Below are positions 23,163-34,468 of a stretch of 64,000 bases of DNA, one piece after another. The stretch lies in contig NC_071355.1 in NCBI RefSeq assembly GCF_943734655.1, positions 69,383,449-69,447,448 of the forward strand, read 5' to 3'. Numbering within the stretch: the stretch's first letter is position 1; every line of letters begins with the position of its first letter. The translations under genes were made by a program, and so were the position numbers. The notes under the pieces are model-generated. The model had not been told where the DNA came from. It made no database searches and worked only from the letters and a program-made list of their open reading frames with translations. The stretch is from Sabethes cyaneus (taxonomy: Eukaryota > Arthropoda > Insecta > Diptera > Culicidae).

Positions 23163-25230
23163 ACCTTTGTTATACTATAACACAGGTTTAGGAATTGGTC
23201 GAAAAACACGAAATTGATCCGAGGCCCGGAGGGCCGAGCCACATATACCAATCGACAGGGTTCGACGAACTGAGCAATGTCTGTGTGTGTGTGTGTGTGT
23301 GTATGTGTGTATGTATGTGCGGGGCGCAACTTTTCTATCGCCTGTTTCTCGGAGATGGCTGAACCGATTTGTTCGCTATTACTTTTGTTTGAAAGGTATT
23401 ATTGCTTAGTATATCACTATTGAATTGCTTCGAGGTCCGACATTTCGTTTAAAAGTTATAAGTAAAAAAGTGAAAATTACGTGACACGATTTTCTCCGGA
23501 ACAAAATGACCGATTTCAACGATCTTGGTATCGAATGAAAGCTCTTGTTAACGCTAAATTTTTCGGGTAAATTTTATTGAAAACAAACAAGTAGTTTAAA
23601 AGTTATGCTTACAAAACCTGTTTTAACAAGGTAATAATTATCGCCTGTTTCTTAGAGATGGCTAAACCGACTTAGGCGCTATTAGTCTCATTTGAAAGGT
23701 AACACAGCCTAATAGATCACTATTGATTTGTTTTTTGATTGGATGTTTAATTTGAAAGTTATGAGCAATTGAATACAACACATTAAAATTTATAATAATT
23801 TATAACCATTTCATCTAAGATGATTTATCTAGTTTGAATTATTTTGACATCAAATTAGAGATTTTAATGCTGCAAATATATCTGCAAAATTTCAGTAGAA
23901 TTGGTTTTGCCGATCAAAAGATATTAACCCTCCAACACTCGCGCCAACTTTTGTAATACGGTTATTCGCGCGCACAATGGCCCAAAGCCAAAAAGACATG
24001 CACACTAGAGTTTTGACTGGGAAAACTTGGTTTTAGGTTTATGGAACCTTTGGAAGAATTTCTTGAAATTGATAGTTCTATCGTCTGGTGCAATTTAAAT
24101 TTTGATTAATCCCCCTAAAAGTGCAATAAAAACATTATTTTTCTTCAGTTTCAATATAACACATTGATGTATTCTGCAAAGTTTTAGAGTATATTATTAC
24201 AAGAAATTTTGCTGAAGACAGTAAACCCTTATCTCTTCAGCGAAGCTAGAAAAATCTTATTTATTGTATATGAATTAGTGAAATCAGTTTTTTATTTTAG
24301 CTCTTTTCGTAATTGTTGTATGACTTTTTCATGTATTACAAAGTTGCACAAATAGTAAAAATATACAACTTTGCTGAATATAATATACCTCTATGTTTGT
24401 TTGTTAGGAACTGTAGAACTTTGATTATAAAAAATACCCTAATTTTGACCCCGATTAATTCGACTAGCAACAGACGGATACATTTTAAACATTTTACATT
24501 ATTGCTGATTGTTTTGATGCATACAGACACCATTTTTCCATATGAAGAAACGAGAGAAAATTCCAGGCCAATTCCGGTACACCTCATATGCTGATTGCTT
24601 CATTTCTGTGATGTCAGTTTATGCTGATCAATTTTCCCAACAATTTAAAGTATTAATGCATTGAATAATTATGACATTTTGCTCATAACAAGTTTATTGA
24701 AGAATATACGTTAGTTACACAACGATTTGTAACTTTATAACAATATGGCGTTCAAAAACCTACACGTGTTATACAAATTACAACAGCGTGAGTAACCGAA
24801 GGTTAATAAAAATTGATGAAATTTATTCTAGAAAACTTTATTGGTGTGAATCAAACAGGCATTACAGGAATTATGCATAGTTCAAAAATCTATAAACTAG
24901 ACCTTTACTACGCAATGTATATGTTAAAGAATAATATTTGCTCTTACAACCTACTTTTACTTGCACTTACTCAAATTATTAACAACTTACTTATCCTTAT
25001 TCAGCAATTTCAAGAAAAAAGGATCTATCAAAATTTATAAGTGGTCATATTTTGTTCAAATTTTGTTAACGTATTCAATTTTCAAAATTTTTATGTAAAC
25101 CAACGCACTACGCAACGTTAACCAATAGATGGATTATACTTCGAAGACGTGTCAGTTTCTATCTCAAATAGCAAGTAAGACCGTATAACAAAGGTTCCTT
25201 TCACCACTAGGTGGATTAAATCGAGTTTTT
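23163..25230 (+). mobile_element. Family Z element (copy 4), with an intact Helitron empty site
   Basis: Left hairpin ACCTTTGTTATAC/TATAACACAGGT (one change); right end CCACTAGGTGGATTAAATCG. It is closest in sequence to copy 1 in the left half. GCAATGTATATGTTAAAG near 24920 is the unoccupied form of the Helitron target in copy 1. Non-coding. Confidence 0.75.
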
Positions 25231-26484
25231 CATTAAAATTTTGTATTTTTATGTCAAATTTAAACTGTTTCGAAAAACAACTTTATCAAGCCAATGTTCA
25301 GAAATATTGCATCTTTTATTTATTAAAAACATTTGCAACTACAGCTTTATGAAATTTACTCGATTCTCTTTGTTTTATTGGTTCAACCGTACGACAGCTC
25401 TCATTTGTTTATCTTTAGGAACAAAGATGTCATAAGTGGAACACCATGAAATCTTGCAATTTACTATTGTTACGTGCTTTCCAAATATTTTTATTAAGCT
25501 TTGTTTTTGAGAAATCCTAGTGTTCGGCCATAGAGGCTGTCCGGCCATAGACGACTTCCCCCAAATATAGATTTTATGAATTTATGATACGTCATAACCA
25601 AGGAACAAATAATTCATAAATCACCATAATTCAGAAAAAGGTACACCAAGCGTTCTGTTTCCGAAAAGGAACAAGTAAACAAGTCATTAAATTTCGGTGG
25701 TAGTCATTTTTCCTGGAACTGCTGTATTATCTATCGAGTCGTATAATAATAAGGTGTAAATGTCGTGATTTTTTCACATTGCTTTAAACTGAATTCGAAA
25801 TTCAAATCTCTATCTCATAAACTTAGTTCCATCGAAAACGAAGTAACAGAAAAGTTAGCAAAAATAATTTTTCGTTTCAAGCCACGTGGTTATATTTTTT
25901 GCGACTTAATTAAAGTTATGATTAATAACACGTTAGGTTCTCTCCATTACCATATTTATGTTATTTAAACGTTCTTGCTGTTTATATTATGCGTCTTTTT
26001 TCCGATTCTTTCACAATTTAGAATTTAGATAAAGCATACTGCGAGCTTAAAACTTGCAAAAACAGAAATTTAAAAAATTCTTTTGGACAAAAATAATGAG
26101 GAATTTTCTATTTAATTTACACTACGACACTGACACTTAGGTATTTTTATAATTCACGTTTCACAGACAAGTGGTTCGATGATAAAAATAATAGGTTACA
26201 AAATAACACAATTTATGCATATTTTAATTAAAAAATCCAATATTATTTAGTAAACGCGCCTTATCATACAGTTTAAAGGAGCTTTTTAATGTCTCAAAAT
26301 GCAAGTGCGTATTGTTCACTTTGTCTCATCTGAAGTTTTCATCACTCGAACACATATGTTAGCACAACGTCATCTATACCCACTGAATGCAAAATACCCT
26401 CCAATTCCCATTGACACTATCGTAATCCAGACTATCCACCACACACAGTTCATATTTGAAATATCTCAAACGATTTTCACTTAC

Positions 26485-26496
26485 GAAAGATTTCAT
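26485..26496 (-). CDS. Candidate first coding exon (M-K-S-F) of the Gly/Tyr-rich secreted protein
   Basis: On the minus strand, ATG AAA TCT TTC is followed at once by a consensus donor GTAAGT. Four codons then a phase-0 donor is the classic first exon of small insect secreted and cuticular genes. The next compatible minus-strand exon recognised is at 15880, which begins phase 0 with IALFVILAVAAVYG; joined, they make an 18-residue signal peptide starting MKSF. A TATA/initiator lies 90-130 nt upstream. The long distance is the main doubt; another gene's exon in between cannot be excluded. Confidence 0.6.
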
Positions 26497-26585
26497 TTTC
26501 ACGTTTAACTCAAGTACAAACTGCAACGGTCCCTGCGTGTAGAACAAAGCTTAGATGCACTGCAGCACTCTGACGGATTGCAACG

Positions 26586-26627
26586 ACTGATTTGATACCA
26601 CGCTAGGAGAATGCCATTACTTTTATA
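26586..26627 (-). promoter_or_regulatory. TATA/initiator core promoter upstream of the MKSF exon
   Basis: On the minus strand, TATAAAA (26627-26621) is followed by TATCAAATCAGTCG, giving initiator-like TCAAAT (A at 26593, 34 nt from the TATA) or TCAGT (A at 26588). The 5' UTR would be about 95 nt. Spacing and orientation fit the ATG at 26496. Confidence 0.55.
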
Positions 26628-26639
26628 CCGAAAAGTGCT

Positions 26640-27030
26640 GGCCACTGCGGTGCATTCGTAGGCCTTCTCGCTCCGACCCATTCGGCTAGCTGGGAGGAAA
26701 ACTGCTCGAATGCGAGAAGCGCGCCAAAACCACGCGAAAACTACCCGCAATATCAGTGCGGTGCAAATCGAATGCATTTGCCGCGACTGGCTGGCTGGCC
26801 CGAACGAACGCCCGGTGGAGTCTGCAGCAGAAGCGCTGGTGGAGCCGGACGGGGGTCGCGCCGAAAGGAAGAAGAAATTATCGCGATGCAAGTCCCTCCG
26901 CCGCCGAACACGAACGACCAGCAAACGGCCGATTAGTGGATGCAGTCGGCGCGGTCCAAGCCGGCTGGCTGATGCATGTCGACCGGCATCAATCAGAAGG
27001 GTGCCACCGCACAGTGGGTTGCTCTAATCT
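26640..27030. other. GC-rich upstream region
   Basis: Much higher in G+C and CpG than its surroundings, with Arg/Ala/Ser-rich open frames on both strands. It lies directly upstream of the minus-strand promoter and is most simply regulatory DNA; a coding exon is not excluded but no splice-bounded frame stands out. Confidence 0.4.
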
Positions 27031-29379
27031 TTGTGCTGTTGGCCCTAAAAACTATATTATACCTTCTCAAATCCACCGCCTGTCGCACAAATGGCTTATT
27101 TTGTTATTATAATTTACTTGATTATTTTTCTTTTAATTTCATAACATTATAAGAACTGATTGTGGTTTTGTCCAGATTTCGCTAACCGTGCGTCCCCATG
27201 ATAGGGCGCCGGGTGGGGCGTGGTAGTATGCTAGTATTAATCCGATGCTAGCTAGATTCCCTGCAGCAGTTGGGCCATCGGGTTGGCAAAATATATTGGC
27301 AGTAGAATAGTATTAACATGAAGCTTGAAGCCATCGTCTGGCGTTCTTTCTCTAAGCAAGGGAACCCAACTAGCGCTGCCAATAAAGAAGTGGCGTTGTT
27401 GGACGAGGTGCGGCACCGGCGTTGGTTCTAAACTATCAACCTTTCGGTGGAATCGGATTTCTCTGCTTTCGCGAAGGGAGGGGCGGCACGGCATGTGCTG
27501 GGAATAGTGCAAACATAACTCATAATGTTGTTGCGATAATAACGTCGGCAACAGCAGCGGCGGCGCGGCAACTCACTAACGTCCAAGTTCTTTTTCGGCG
27601 TTGTAGTTGAGATTAATTTATGATCGTACTCAGCAATTCGTTACTCACCCGTGGGATTTTTCCAGCGGTACGGGATGGCTCGTGCGGATCGATTTGCTTA
27701 CGAGGGGTCGCGAGATATATGTTCGATTCGTACCATTTGTCGAATGATATAGTTCAATGTCTGTTGTCTGATAAATGTTTCGTGTTTCAGCGTAGCAAAA
27801 TAGTGCACTAGATGGTCATTAAATTTACTTTTTATTGACTGCTGTTAATAATCACACTATGCTTGCAGTCCTTGAATATTATGAGCTTCTGAACTTTTCA
27901 GCAGTACGCAGTGCTGCTCAACTCTGAAGGGCGAACGCCAAATGCTGACTTAAATCAGACACATTTTCCAATCACGGAATAGGTTAGTATAAAGCTTTGT
28001 TTTATTTTATGTCGATCAGTGACTATTTATTAACCTTAAGCTATTTTGAAATACATCTAGGGTGCGTTCGTGAATGACGCTCACCTTCGTTAAATTTAAG
28101 CATTACTTAGAAAATAAACTCTTAGTATTTTTCTTGTTCATTGCTAAACGGATCATAGAACAGCAGATTGGTGCTATTTGAATATTATTGCCCAGTCATC
28201 CATTGCGACGATCCTTTAGTTCGCCGCTTCGTGAAGCATTGAAATCGTTTAATAACCAATCGGCACAAGACGTGTCCATCGAGTTGTATGAAAAATAGTT
28301 TTTACATTAACTTTTGTCAATGGAGAAATTGTTTATATTTTGATACTTATTAAAGTACATAAGAGTAATCTGTATTGTATATTTAATCGGAAGTCCTAAA
28401 TTTTTAACACTAATGGAATTATTTGGTATTAAACTTCTTTATTTTTACAATTTAAAATGGTAAGAGAACCATTGTCTACTGCGCTCGAAAAAAGTGAAAC
28501 ACACATAAATGGTCGCCAAAAATTCATTTTAAAGTTGGATTTTCTTCAAACTTACAGGGAACCGGCTATAGGCACTTAGTCTCTGACTAAGGATTTACGA
28601 GTTTGTCACGTTAGTAAAATAATGTAAGAGGTTCAAAATGCCAAGCTATTGCAAACAGCTATCTCTAACTCCCAGTATGCATTCAGAGTAGCTTCTACCT
28701 ACCAACCATCAGGGGGCGGAAAATGGGGAAAAATGACATGGTTTAATGATGGCTATAGCGAGGCAAGAAAACGATAAATAAAGCGGAGTTCTTCGCGCGT
28801 AGAAAGGTCCTAGGTTGCTGAACAAAGGGTAGCCTAAGCCGTTTCGAAGCATGATGCTGAAGAGTACAGCGCAAAAGCAAAGTTCAGTAGTGCAGAAACT
28901 GATTGAAGCTTAAAGTTTAAAGCTTAAAAGTATAAGTTTCATAACGAAGAACAAAGAGAAAAGTGATCCAGAGGGAACCAGAAAGGAGAAATTACTGAAA
29001 GAGTTTCGAAGTGAAAAGAAAAGATTTGTTACACAACATTGTAACATTTGTGAACAGCAGGTATGGCTTTTCCCCGACCACGACTACCTTAAGGTCCAAA
29101 GCCTGAGTTTTCTTGGTTAAACCTGTATGATATCGCTGCATGTACTGTGAGTGTTGTCCCGCCGAGTTTGCCCATTGTCACCAGATCCGCGGATCCGACG
29201 TTGGAAATTCGTCGCCGCCAACGTAAATTCATTTAGAATTGGAACAAACGTTTGCTCGTATTATGGTGATCTTGGTGGACGGATTTAGAAGTTCTTTGAG
29301 CCCACGTGTCGCAAATTTTATTTGCTTCACCTATGTATTTTTGATATTCCGCAAAACGACTGCATTTTGTAAACAAACA
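27031..29379. other. Unique-looking DNA, no supported gene
   Basis: A second GC-richer patch lies at about 27180-27720; the rest is AT-rich. Short frames here lack codon bias, splice sites or recognisable motifs. No repeat family found elsewhere in the window is seen. Confidence 0.4.
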
Positions 29380-30416
29380 ACATGGAAGCCAAAAGAACGG
29401 AAAAACACACAGTTATTTGGGAAATCTATTATGGTCTGCATTTAGGCTAGCTAAACAGCTGTAATTGCCCAGTAATACCGTATCGAGCGTTATCGAACGG
29501 TATAAGAAAACATTGACGACGATTCGGAAGCCTCAAGCTAATCATCGGAGTGGAACTGTCGACCGGAAACTGTGTGGTAAGATTTTGAAGACCATCAAGA
29601 GGAATCCCAATCTGTCGGACCGTGGTTTGGCCAGAAAATTCGGTGCGGTGAGGAGAAAAACTGGAACGAATCAAGTCGTATCGAGCTAGCAAATAGCCAA
29701 ACCGAACCATAAAACAGAATAGTGTGGCCAAAATCTGTACTCGAAAGCTATATGACCGAGTGCTAACCAAGTTCGACAAGTGTCTTCTGATGGACGATGT
29801 CAAGGCTGACTTCGGGCAAATGCCAGGTCAAAAATTTTACTTGGCAACGGCTTGGGGGGATGTTCCAAGCAAATTTAAATTTGCACGAAAATTTATGTGC
29901 CAAATCATACATTTTCGTGCAAATTTAAATTTGCTTGGAACATCCCCCCAAGCCGTTGCCAAGTAAAATTTTTGACCTGGCATTTGCAGCTGTGGCAGAA
30001 AAACAAAAGTTTTCGTTACAAATAACTCAATGACGTTGGAACTGTACCAAGAGGATTGTCTCCAAAAACGAATTTTGCCATTCATTTGATCCCACGACCA
30101 TCCGGTGATGTTTTGGTCAGATTTGGCAAGCTGTCATTACGGCAAAGACGTTCAAGAATGGTATGCAGAAAAAGGGGTCCAGTTTGTTCCGAAAGACCTT
30201 AACCCACCCAATTGCCCCCAGTTCCGCCCTGTTGAAAAATACTGGGCAATCATGAAGAGGAGGCTCAAGGCAAAGGGAAAATTTTGTCAAAGACATCAAT
30301 CAGATGAAGACCTGGTGGTAAGCTAGCCAATGCGATGGACGTAGAAAGTGTGCGTCGTCTAATGAGCCATATTACAGGAAAAGTTCAAGAATTCCTTCGA
30401 AACCGTGACGAATAAT
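29380..30416 (+). pseudogene. Tc1/mariner-superfamily DD37E (ITmD37E-like) transposase, inactivated
   Basis: The N-terminus begins at an ATG near 29382 (MEAKRTEKH). Helix-turn-helix remnants follow ('VSSVIERYKK', 'GKILKTIKRNPNLSDRGLA'), then 'KLYDRVLTKFDKCLLMDDV' with the first catalytic Asp. The core continues with 'KADFGQMPGQKFY', 'ICSCGRK', 'FWSDLASCHY' (second Asp) and 'PPNCPQFRPVEKYWA' (Glu). Exactly 37 residues separate the second Asp and the Glu, the signature of the DD37E group described in mosquitoes. The usual D-D-E-T at the first site reads D-D-V. It is broken by stops, a frameshift after 'QMKTWW' and an inverted duplication at 29816-29987. The reading ends at 'EFLRNRDE'. Terminal repeats were not found. 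Confidence 0.85.
29816..29987. repeat. Perfect palindrome, 77-bp arms, inside the DD37E transposase
   Basis: 29816-29892 and 29911-29987 are exact complements around the 18-nt loop TTATGTGCCAAATCATAC. The left arm is in-frame transposase sequence; the right arm is the same sequence inverted, ending where the normal coding (ATTTGCAGCTGTGGC) resumes. Confidence 0.95.
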
Positions 30417-30469
30417 TTTATTCGCATTTTTTCTTAAAAGTATGAAGAAAATACTACCTGAAACAAGCT

Positions 30470-30960
30470 TTAGTTGATCATACCGACGCCATTGCACCCA
30501 ACTACGCACCCGAAACGAAAGTAATAGCCGGAGCCGTGACCGAATATCGGAAGGAACTGTCCAACACACATCGTTATCCATCGAATTACGAAATACCGAG
30601 GTACGAGGAAATGAGGGAAATCCGTAAATAAATTGAGAAGTTATGCTATCGTTCGTTCGTAAAATCGTTGTTCATCATGAAGCATCCCGTCGGTCTTGGA
30701 CATCGTGTTCTGTTTATCGTTCTGGCTCGGTACCTTCCAACCATTGAAGACATAGAGGCCGAAACGTTTCACCGTTTTGTGGCCAAACCCGATGAAATGA
30801 TCTGCCTTCTTCGCCACATAGCGGACCAAAAATTTCGGCCGAACATACTTAACACCTTTCTGGCCTTCGCCAGGTCATCTCTCTTCGAGTTTCTGCACCT
30901 GCTTGACCTCACCTGGGTCATTAGGTATCTAGAGCGTGTGATTTGACACCCTAATGCTAC
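30470..30960. other. Unidentified coding-like remnant
   Basis: On the plus strand, 'NYAPETKVIAGAVTEYRKEL' continues to a TAA at about 30629. On the minus strand, 30641-30990 reads 'GFGHKTVKRFGLYVFNGWKV' in one frame and 'LAKARKVLSMFGRNFW' in another. Both have protein-like composition, but no family is recognised and neither has a start or splice structure. It probably belongs to a degraded element next to the DD37E copy. Confidence 0.3.
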
Positions 30961-31239
30961 TTGTGTAGCTACCAGTAAGAGTGAAGACAATGGTAAATAA
31001 CATTACACGGGTCATAAGAGAGATTTCACCCGAAATGCTTAAAAAGTGATGCAACATTGGACCTTTCATCAAACATGGATTACCTCAAACGCCATCGCGG
31101 ACATTATCTGCATATTATGGATGCCCGCTTATTTTAAAACAAAATGAGAGGATTCAATTATTTTTCACAGTTTGCATATCTGTTGTCCTAATTCTTCAAA
31201 TGTTCGTTTTTGACAAAAACATATTTACTCCCTCAGTAC

Positions 31240-31312
31240 TAAATCAGAAAGGTTGTGTCCAAGACACGACAACATGGTTGACGTAGGACTACGTTAGTAT
31301 CTTTGTTGCATG
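31240..31312 (+). repeat. Dispersed repeat shared with 63252-63325
   Basis: Both copies carry GGTTGTGT-C/A-CAAGACACGAC, then GACG(T/C)AGGACTACGT and TCTTTGT. Same orientation; element type unknown. Confidence 0.6.
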
Positions 31313-31439
31313 ATTGTCCTTCGTTGGACGAAAAACGTGCTTCCACAGCAATTCTCTTACATAGTACCTTCAATAGAAACGTAAGCGCAAACTAAATACT
31401 AAATATGTGAAATCGTGACAGCTGTTTACGTTCAATTAA

Positions 31440-33820
31440 ATGCTTAGTAAATGGTTGGATAATGCGTAAAACAGACCCCGTAGTGGCCTCTTATCCAACA
31501 ACTCCTATCCCTGCCTCCTCGTGGTATCAGCCGGAATACGAGCAACCTTAGTGGAGATCAGGTAACCAACCCCGGCGGAAACTAAGCTCCTATACCAACA
31601 GGGAAGGAGGCACAGTGTTGTCTCGACACTATAAGATGGCAGCCCCATAACGACACTCGATAGGCTACCTATCAACCTAAAACACTAAAAAGAGTCAGGA
31701 AATTTCTACTTAAATCATTCGGCATGGCCAAAAGCGACGAAATAAGGACATGGAATGGAAACTTGCTACCTGGAACTGCAGATCACCAAATTTCGTTGGT
31801 GGCGAAAGGGTGCTGCTTGATCAGTTAGAACCCCGAAAGCTTATCATCGTGGTACTGCAGAAGATCTGTCGCAAAGGCGAGAAGGTGTGGAGGATACGTG
31901 GCGGCAAAACCCAATTTTACCAGAACGGTGGAGAGACCAACGAGCTGGGAACGGGCTTGGTAATGTTGAGCAAAATGCAAGATCGCATAATGGACTGCGT
32001 GAGGATGTGCGTGTTGAAGATAAAAGGCCGTTTCTTCAACTACACCTTTATGATGTGCATTGTCCACACGAAGGTAAACCCGACGACGAGAAGGAAGCGT
32101 TCTATGCGCAGCTGGAGGCAACGTACGACAGCTGCTCACCATGGGACATCAAGATCGTCATCAGGGGTATGAACGCCCAGGTCGGCAGGCAAGTAATATA
32201 TAGACCGGTGATCGGGCCCCATAGCCTGAAGCCTGCACACCAACAAAATGATAACGGCCTGCGATGCATCAACTTTGCAGCTTCCCGAGGCTTGGTGATC
32301 AGAAGCACTTTCTTTCCACACAAAGATATCCATAAAGCCACCTGGAGATCACCTGACCGAGGGCATCGTGGGCCGGTTTTTCTCGAACATCACCAACATA
32401 CGCTCCCTACTTCCTCGGTTAAACATTCGGCAACCTGTGAGTTGCCGAAAACTACGCGCGCGTACTGGATGAAGCTCTGTCTTTCTCTGTGGAGCTCGAA
32501 CGACCCTCGAAAACGGATGGAGTATAATAAGCTCGGCCATCAACGGGTGCTTGGTGACGAAACCTAGAGCGCACGAAATGATTGGTTTGACGGGGAATGC
32601 CGACAGATGGGAAAAAGAGCTTAGAAAAACTATCTAAGCATATCCACGAAAGAGAATTTGGCCAAGTATCGACGAGCGTGGAATGAGTTGACCACGATCC
32701 TGAGAAGGAGAAAGCGCCAGAAGGAGGACAGAGATCGTGAGGAACTGAAATAATTATTCAGGGCTAATGACACGCGCAAGTTTTACGAGAAGGTGAATCA
32801 AACTCGTAAGCGCTACACAGTTGAACCTGACATGTGAGGCACGAGGGAGGGGATCTAATCACAAACGAGCGCGAGGTGGTCGACTGGTAGGAAAAGCCTG
32901 TCCCATCTACAAAAAGAGCGATCGGGGACATTCTCTAGTCCTTTCGAATCGCGCAGAGGGTTGCGGCAAGGGGATGGACCGTCCTGTATGTTATCCAATA
33001 TCGCTATGGAAGGTGTGATCCGGTGAGCGCGCATCGAAACGAGAGGAACGATCTTCAGCAAGAGTATTTAACTCCTAGCCTTCGCAGACGACCTTGACAT
33101 CATTACTAGAAACCTTGGAAACGACGAAGGTAATCTTCGCCAGGCTAAAAACGGAGGCTAGGAGGATGGGGTTACAAATCAATGCGTCGAAATCCAAATA
33201 TATGGTATGAAGAGGCTCCAGAGAACGCAACGTTTGCCTCCCACGGACAGTGACTATTGACGGCGAGGAACTGGAAGTGGTTGATGAATTCGTATATTTG
33301 GGTTTCTGGTCACCGCCAACAATAATACGAGTAAGATGATTCAACGGCGCATTCAAACTGGAAGTTGAGCCTACTTTTTCCTCCGCAAGACGCTCCGACC
33401 AAGGAGCATTGTTTTGAAGAGAAGTTTGTCCAACCATCAACCAGCTAATATTCAGTAAGCAAACGCTTGTTAAGCAATTATTCAACAAAAATGTCTGTTG
33501 GGTAAGAGCGGTAGTCATCTACGGACTTGAAATAGTAACTTTGTTTACGGAGGACATACGTGCATTTGCCGTATTTGAACGAAAGGTGTTGCGGATTATT
33601 TTTGGCGGAGTACAAACGGAAAGCGGAGAGTGGCGTAGGCGTATGAACCACGAGTGGCAGGCATTGCTTGGAGAGATTCCTATCGTGCATCTGGTGAAAG
33701 TTGGGAGACTACGGTAGACTGACCACGTCGCAAGGATGCCGGACAACTGTGCAATGAAATCCGTTCTTTTCGGCTGTGCCTCAGGTAGAATATGTTTGTG
33801 GCCTAGGGGTAACATTCGAC
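31440..33820 (+). pseudogene. RTE-like non-LTR retrotransposon (endonuclease + reverse transcriptase), degenerate
   Basis: A 5' leader of about 300 nt (also seen at 51880 and 52410) precedes an endonuclease domain: 'LATWNCRSPNF', 'LVMLSKMQDR', 'IRGMNAQVGR' (D of the usual GDMN replaced by G), 'NGLRCINFAASRGLVIRSTF'. The middle is broken. The RT part shows 'QGDGPSCMLSNIA', 'LLAFADDLDIITRN' (intact F-A-D-D), 'RSVYLPPTVTID'-like remnants and post-RT 'VFERKVLRIIFGGVQTE', 'RRRMNHEWQALLGEIPIVHL'. Many stops and frameshifts. Clade by overall resemblance to RTE elements; not certain. Minus-strand frames across it are shadows. Confidence 0.8.
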
Positions 33821-34040
33821 TGCTCGCTTTCCTTTATTAGACACATCAATAATGTGACCGTTGAGAGCTACTAATTGGTCCTGAGCTCGACGATCCGTAT
33901 GCGATATTAGCGACCTACAAATGTCGCGTCAGAAGCAAACTAGGCTTTGTTAGCCTCATTTTTGTGTCTGCAGAACGTAACGTGCATTCAGCGCATCGAT
34001 GGAATTCAGAAGAGATTTGTTAGATTTGCCCACCTAGTTA
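33820..34040 (+). pseudogene. Fragment of a second LINE (CR1/Jockey-like), post-RT region
   Basis: Reads 'LGVTFDCSLSFIRHINNVT' and, in another frame, 'TCIQRIDGIQKRFVRFAHL', the conserved block 'IQ..QRRFVRFAL' found after the RT of CR1/Jockey-type LINEs. It joins the RTE-like element at its 3' end and the SINE at 34041. Confidence 0.6.
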
Positions 34041-34215
34041 GCTTCGGGGTACGATGCTGGCCTAACAAGCCAGTCGTATATGTTCGAATCTCGGCTGAGA
34101 GATGTTGCTATAGAGTCAGTAGGATCGTTGCACTAGCCCCGTACCGGTCCTGTACCGGTTGCGAAGTTTGACGATAAATAAGGGTTAAATTCTCTAAATG
34201 ACGTTTATACCCATG
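34041..34215 (+). mobile_element. tRNA-derived SINE (copy 2)
   Basis: A-box-like TAGTTAGCTTCGGGG, ACAAGCCAGTCGTATATG, then B-box-like GTTCGAATCTC. The body is as in the copy at 16605, ending near GACGATAAATAAGGG and a T-rich tail. Confidence 0.7.
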
Positions 34216-34468
34216 GCTTTGCTTTTTTTTGTTAGATTTGCGGTAAGGAACCTCGGATGAAACGAAAAACAGCTACCACTTTCCCATCTCCATGTATTCT
34301 TTGGTGGACTTTGAGACAGTCCATTCGGGGCAGAAGATAACCGATATCATGTTCTTCACGAATATTCTTTCGGGATAAACTGTTAGCCAACTGCTTGCCA
34401 GCCGGTAGTCCGATAGATTGGATGATAGCCCAATCACACTTCAACGATAGAAAACTTTCGAGTCACCG

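Larger units (their letters stand above)
20580..25563. mobile_element. Element W, TIR GGGGGAAGT, split by two Z copies
   Basis: The left end GGGGGAAGTTCTCTAGGTTC and the right end (complement of GGGGGAAGTCGTCTATGGCC) are inverted repeats continuing into CGGACA. Further TCCGG(C/T)CATAGAGG motifs lie at 21140-21185 and 25520-25550. Z copies 3 and 4 occupy 21197-25230, so W itself is only about 1 kb. TA flanks the left end; the right flank is AA. Confidence 0.55.
15881..26484 (-). other. Proposed ~10.6-kb first intron of the Gly/Tyr-rich gene, filled with transposons
   Basis: It runs from the GTAAGT donor after the MKSF exon (26484 downward) to the TTCCAG acceptor at 15881. Both junctions are phase 0. 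Contents: SINE, LINE 3' end, hairpin, MITE V, Helitron fragment, and element W with two Z copies. The stretches 15900-16600, 18550-19020, 19467-20579 and 25564-26480 show no gene or recognisable repeat. Confidence 0.55.

Noticed and set aside
26505..26924. 139-residue minus-strand frame upstream of the MKSF exon
   Set aside because: It covers the TATA box, initiator and 5' UTR of the inferred gene. It is Arg/Ser-rich, typical of GC-rich non-coding DNA, and overlaps an equally long plus-strand frame.
26710..27112. 105- and 118-residue plus-strand frames
   Set aside because: Low-complexity Arg/Ala-rich in the GC-rich patch, in conflict with each other and with the minus strand; no splice sites or domain.
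29830..29985. Reading the 77-bp palindrome as an inserted MITE
   Set aside because: The left arm is itself in-frame transposase sequence (GQMPGQKFY...), so the arm is not foreign DNA; an inverted duplication explains it better.
31825..32543. Minus-strand frames in the 31.4-kb LINE
   Set aside because: Antisense shadows of the endonuclease frame; the plus strand carries recognisable endonuclease motifs.
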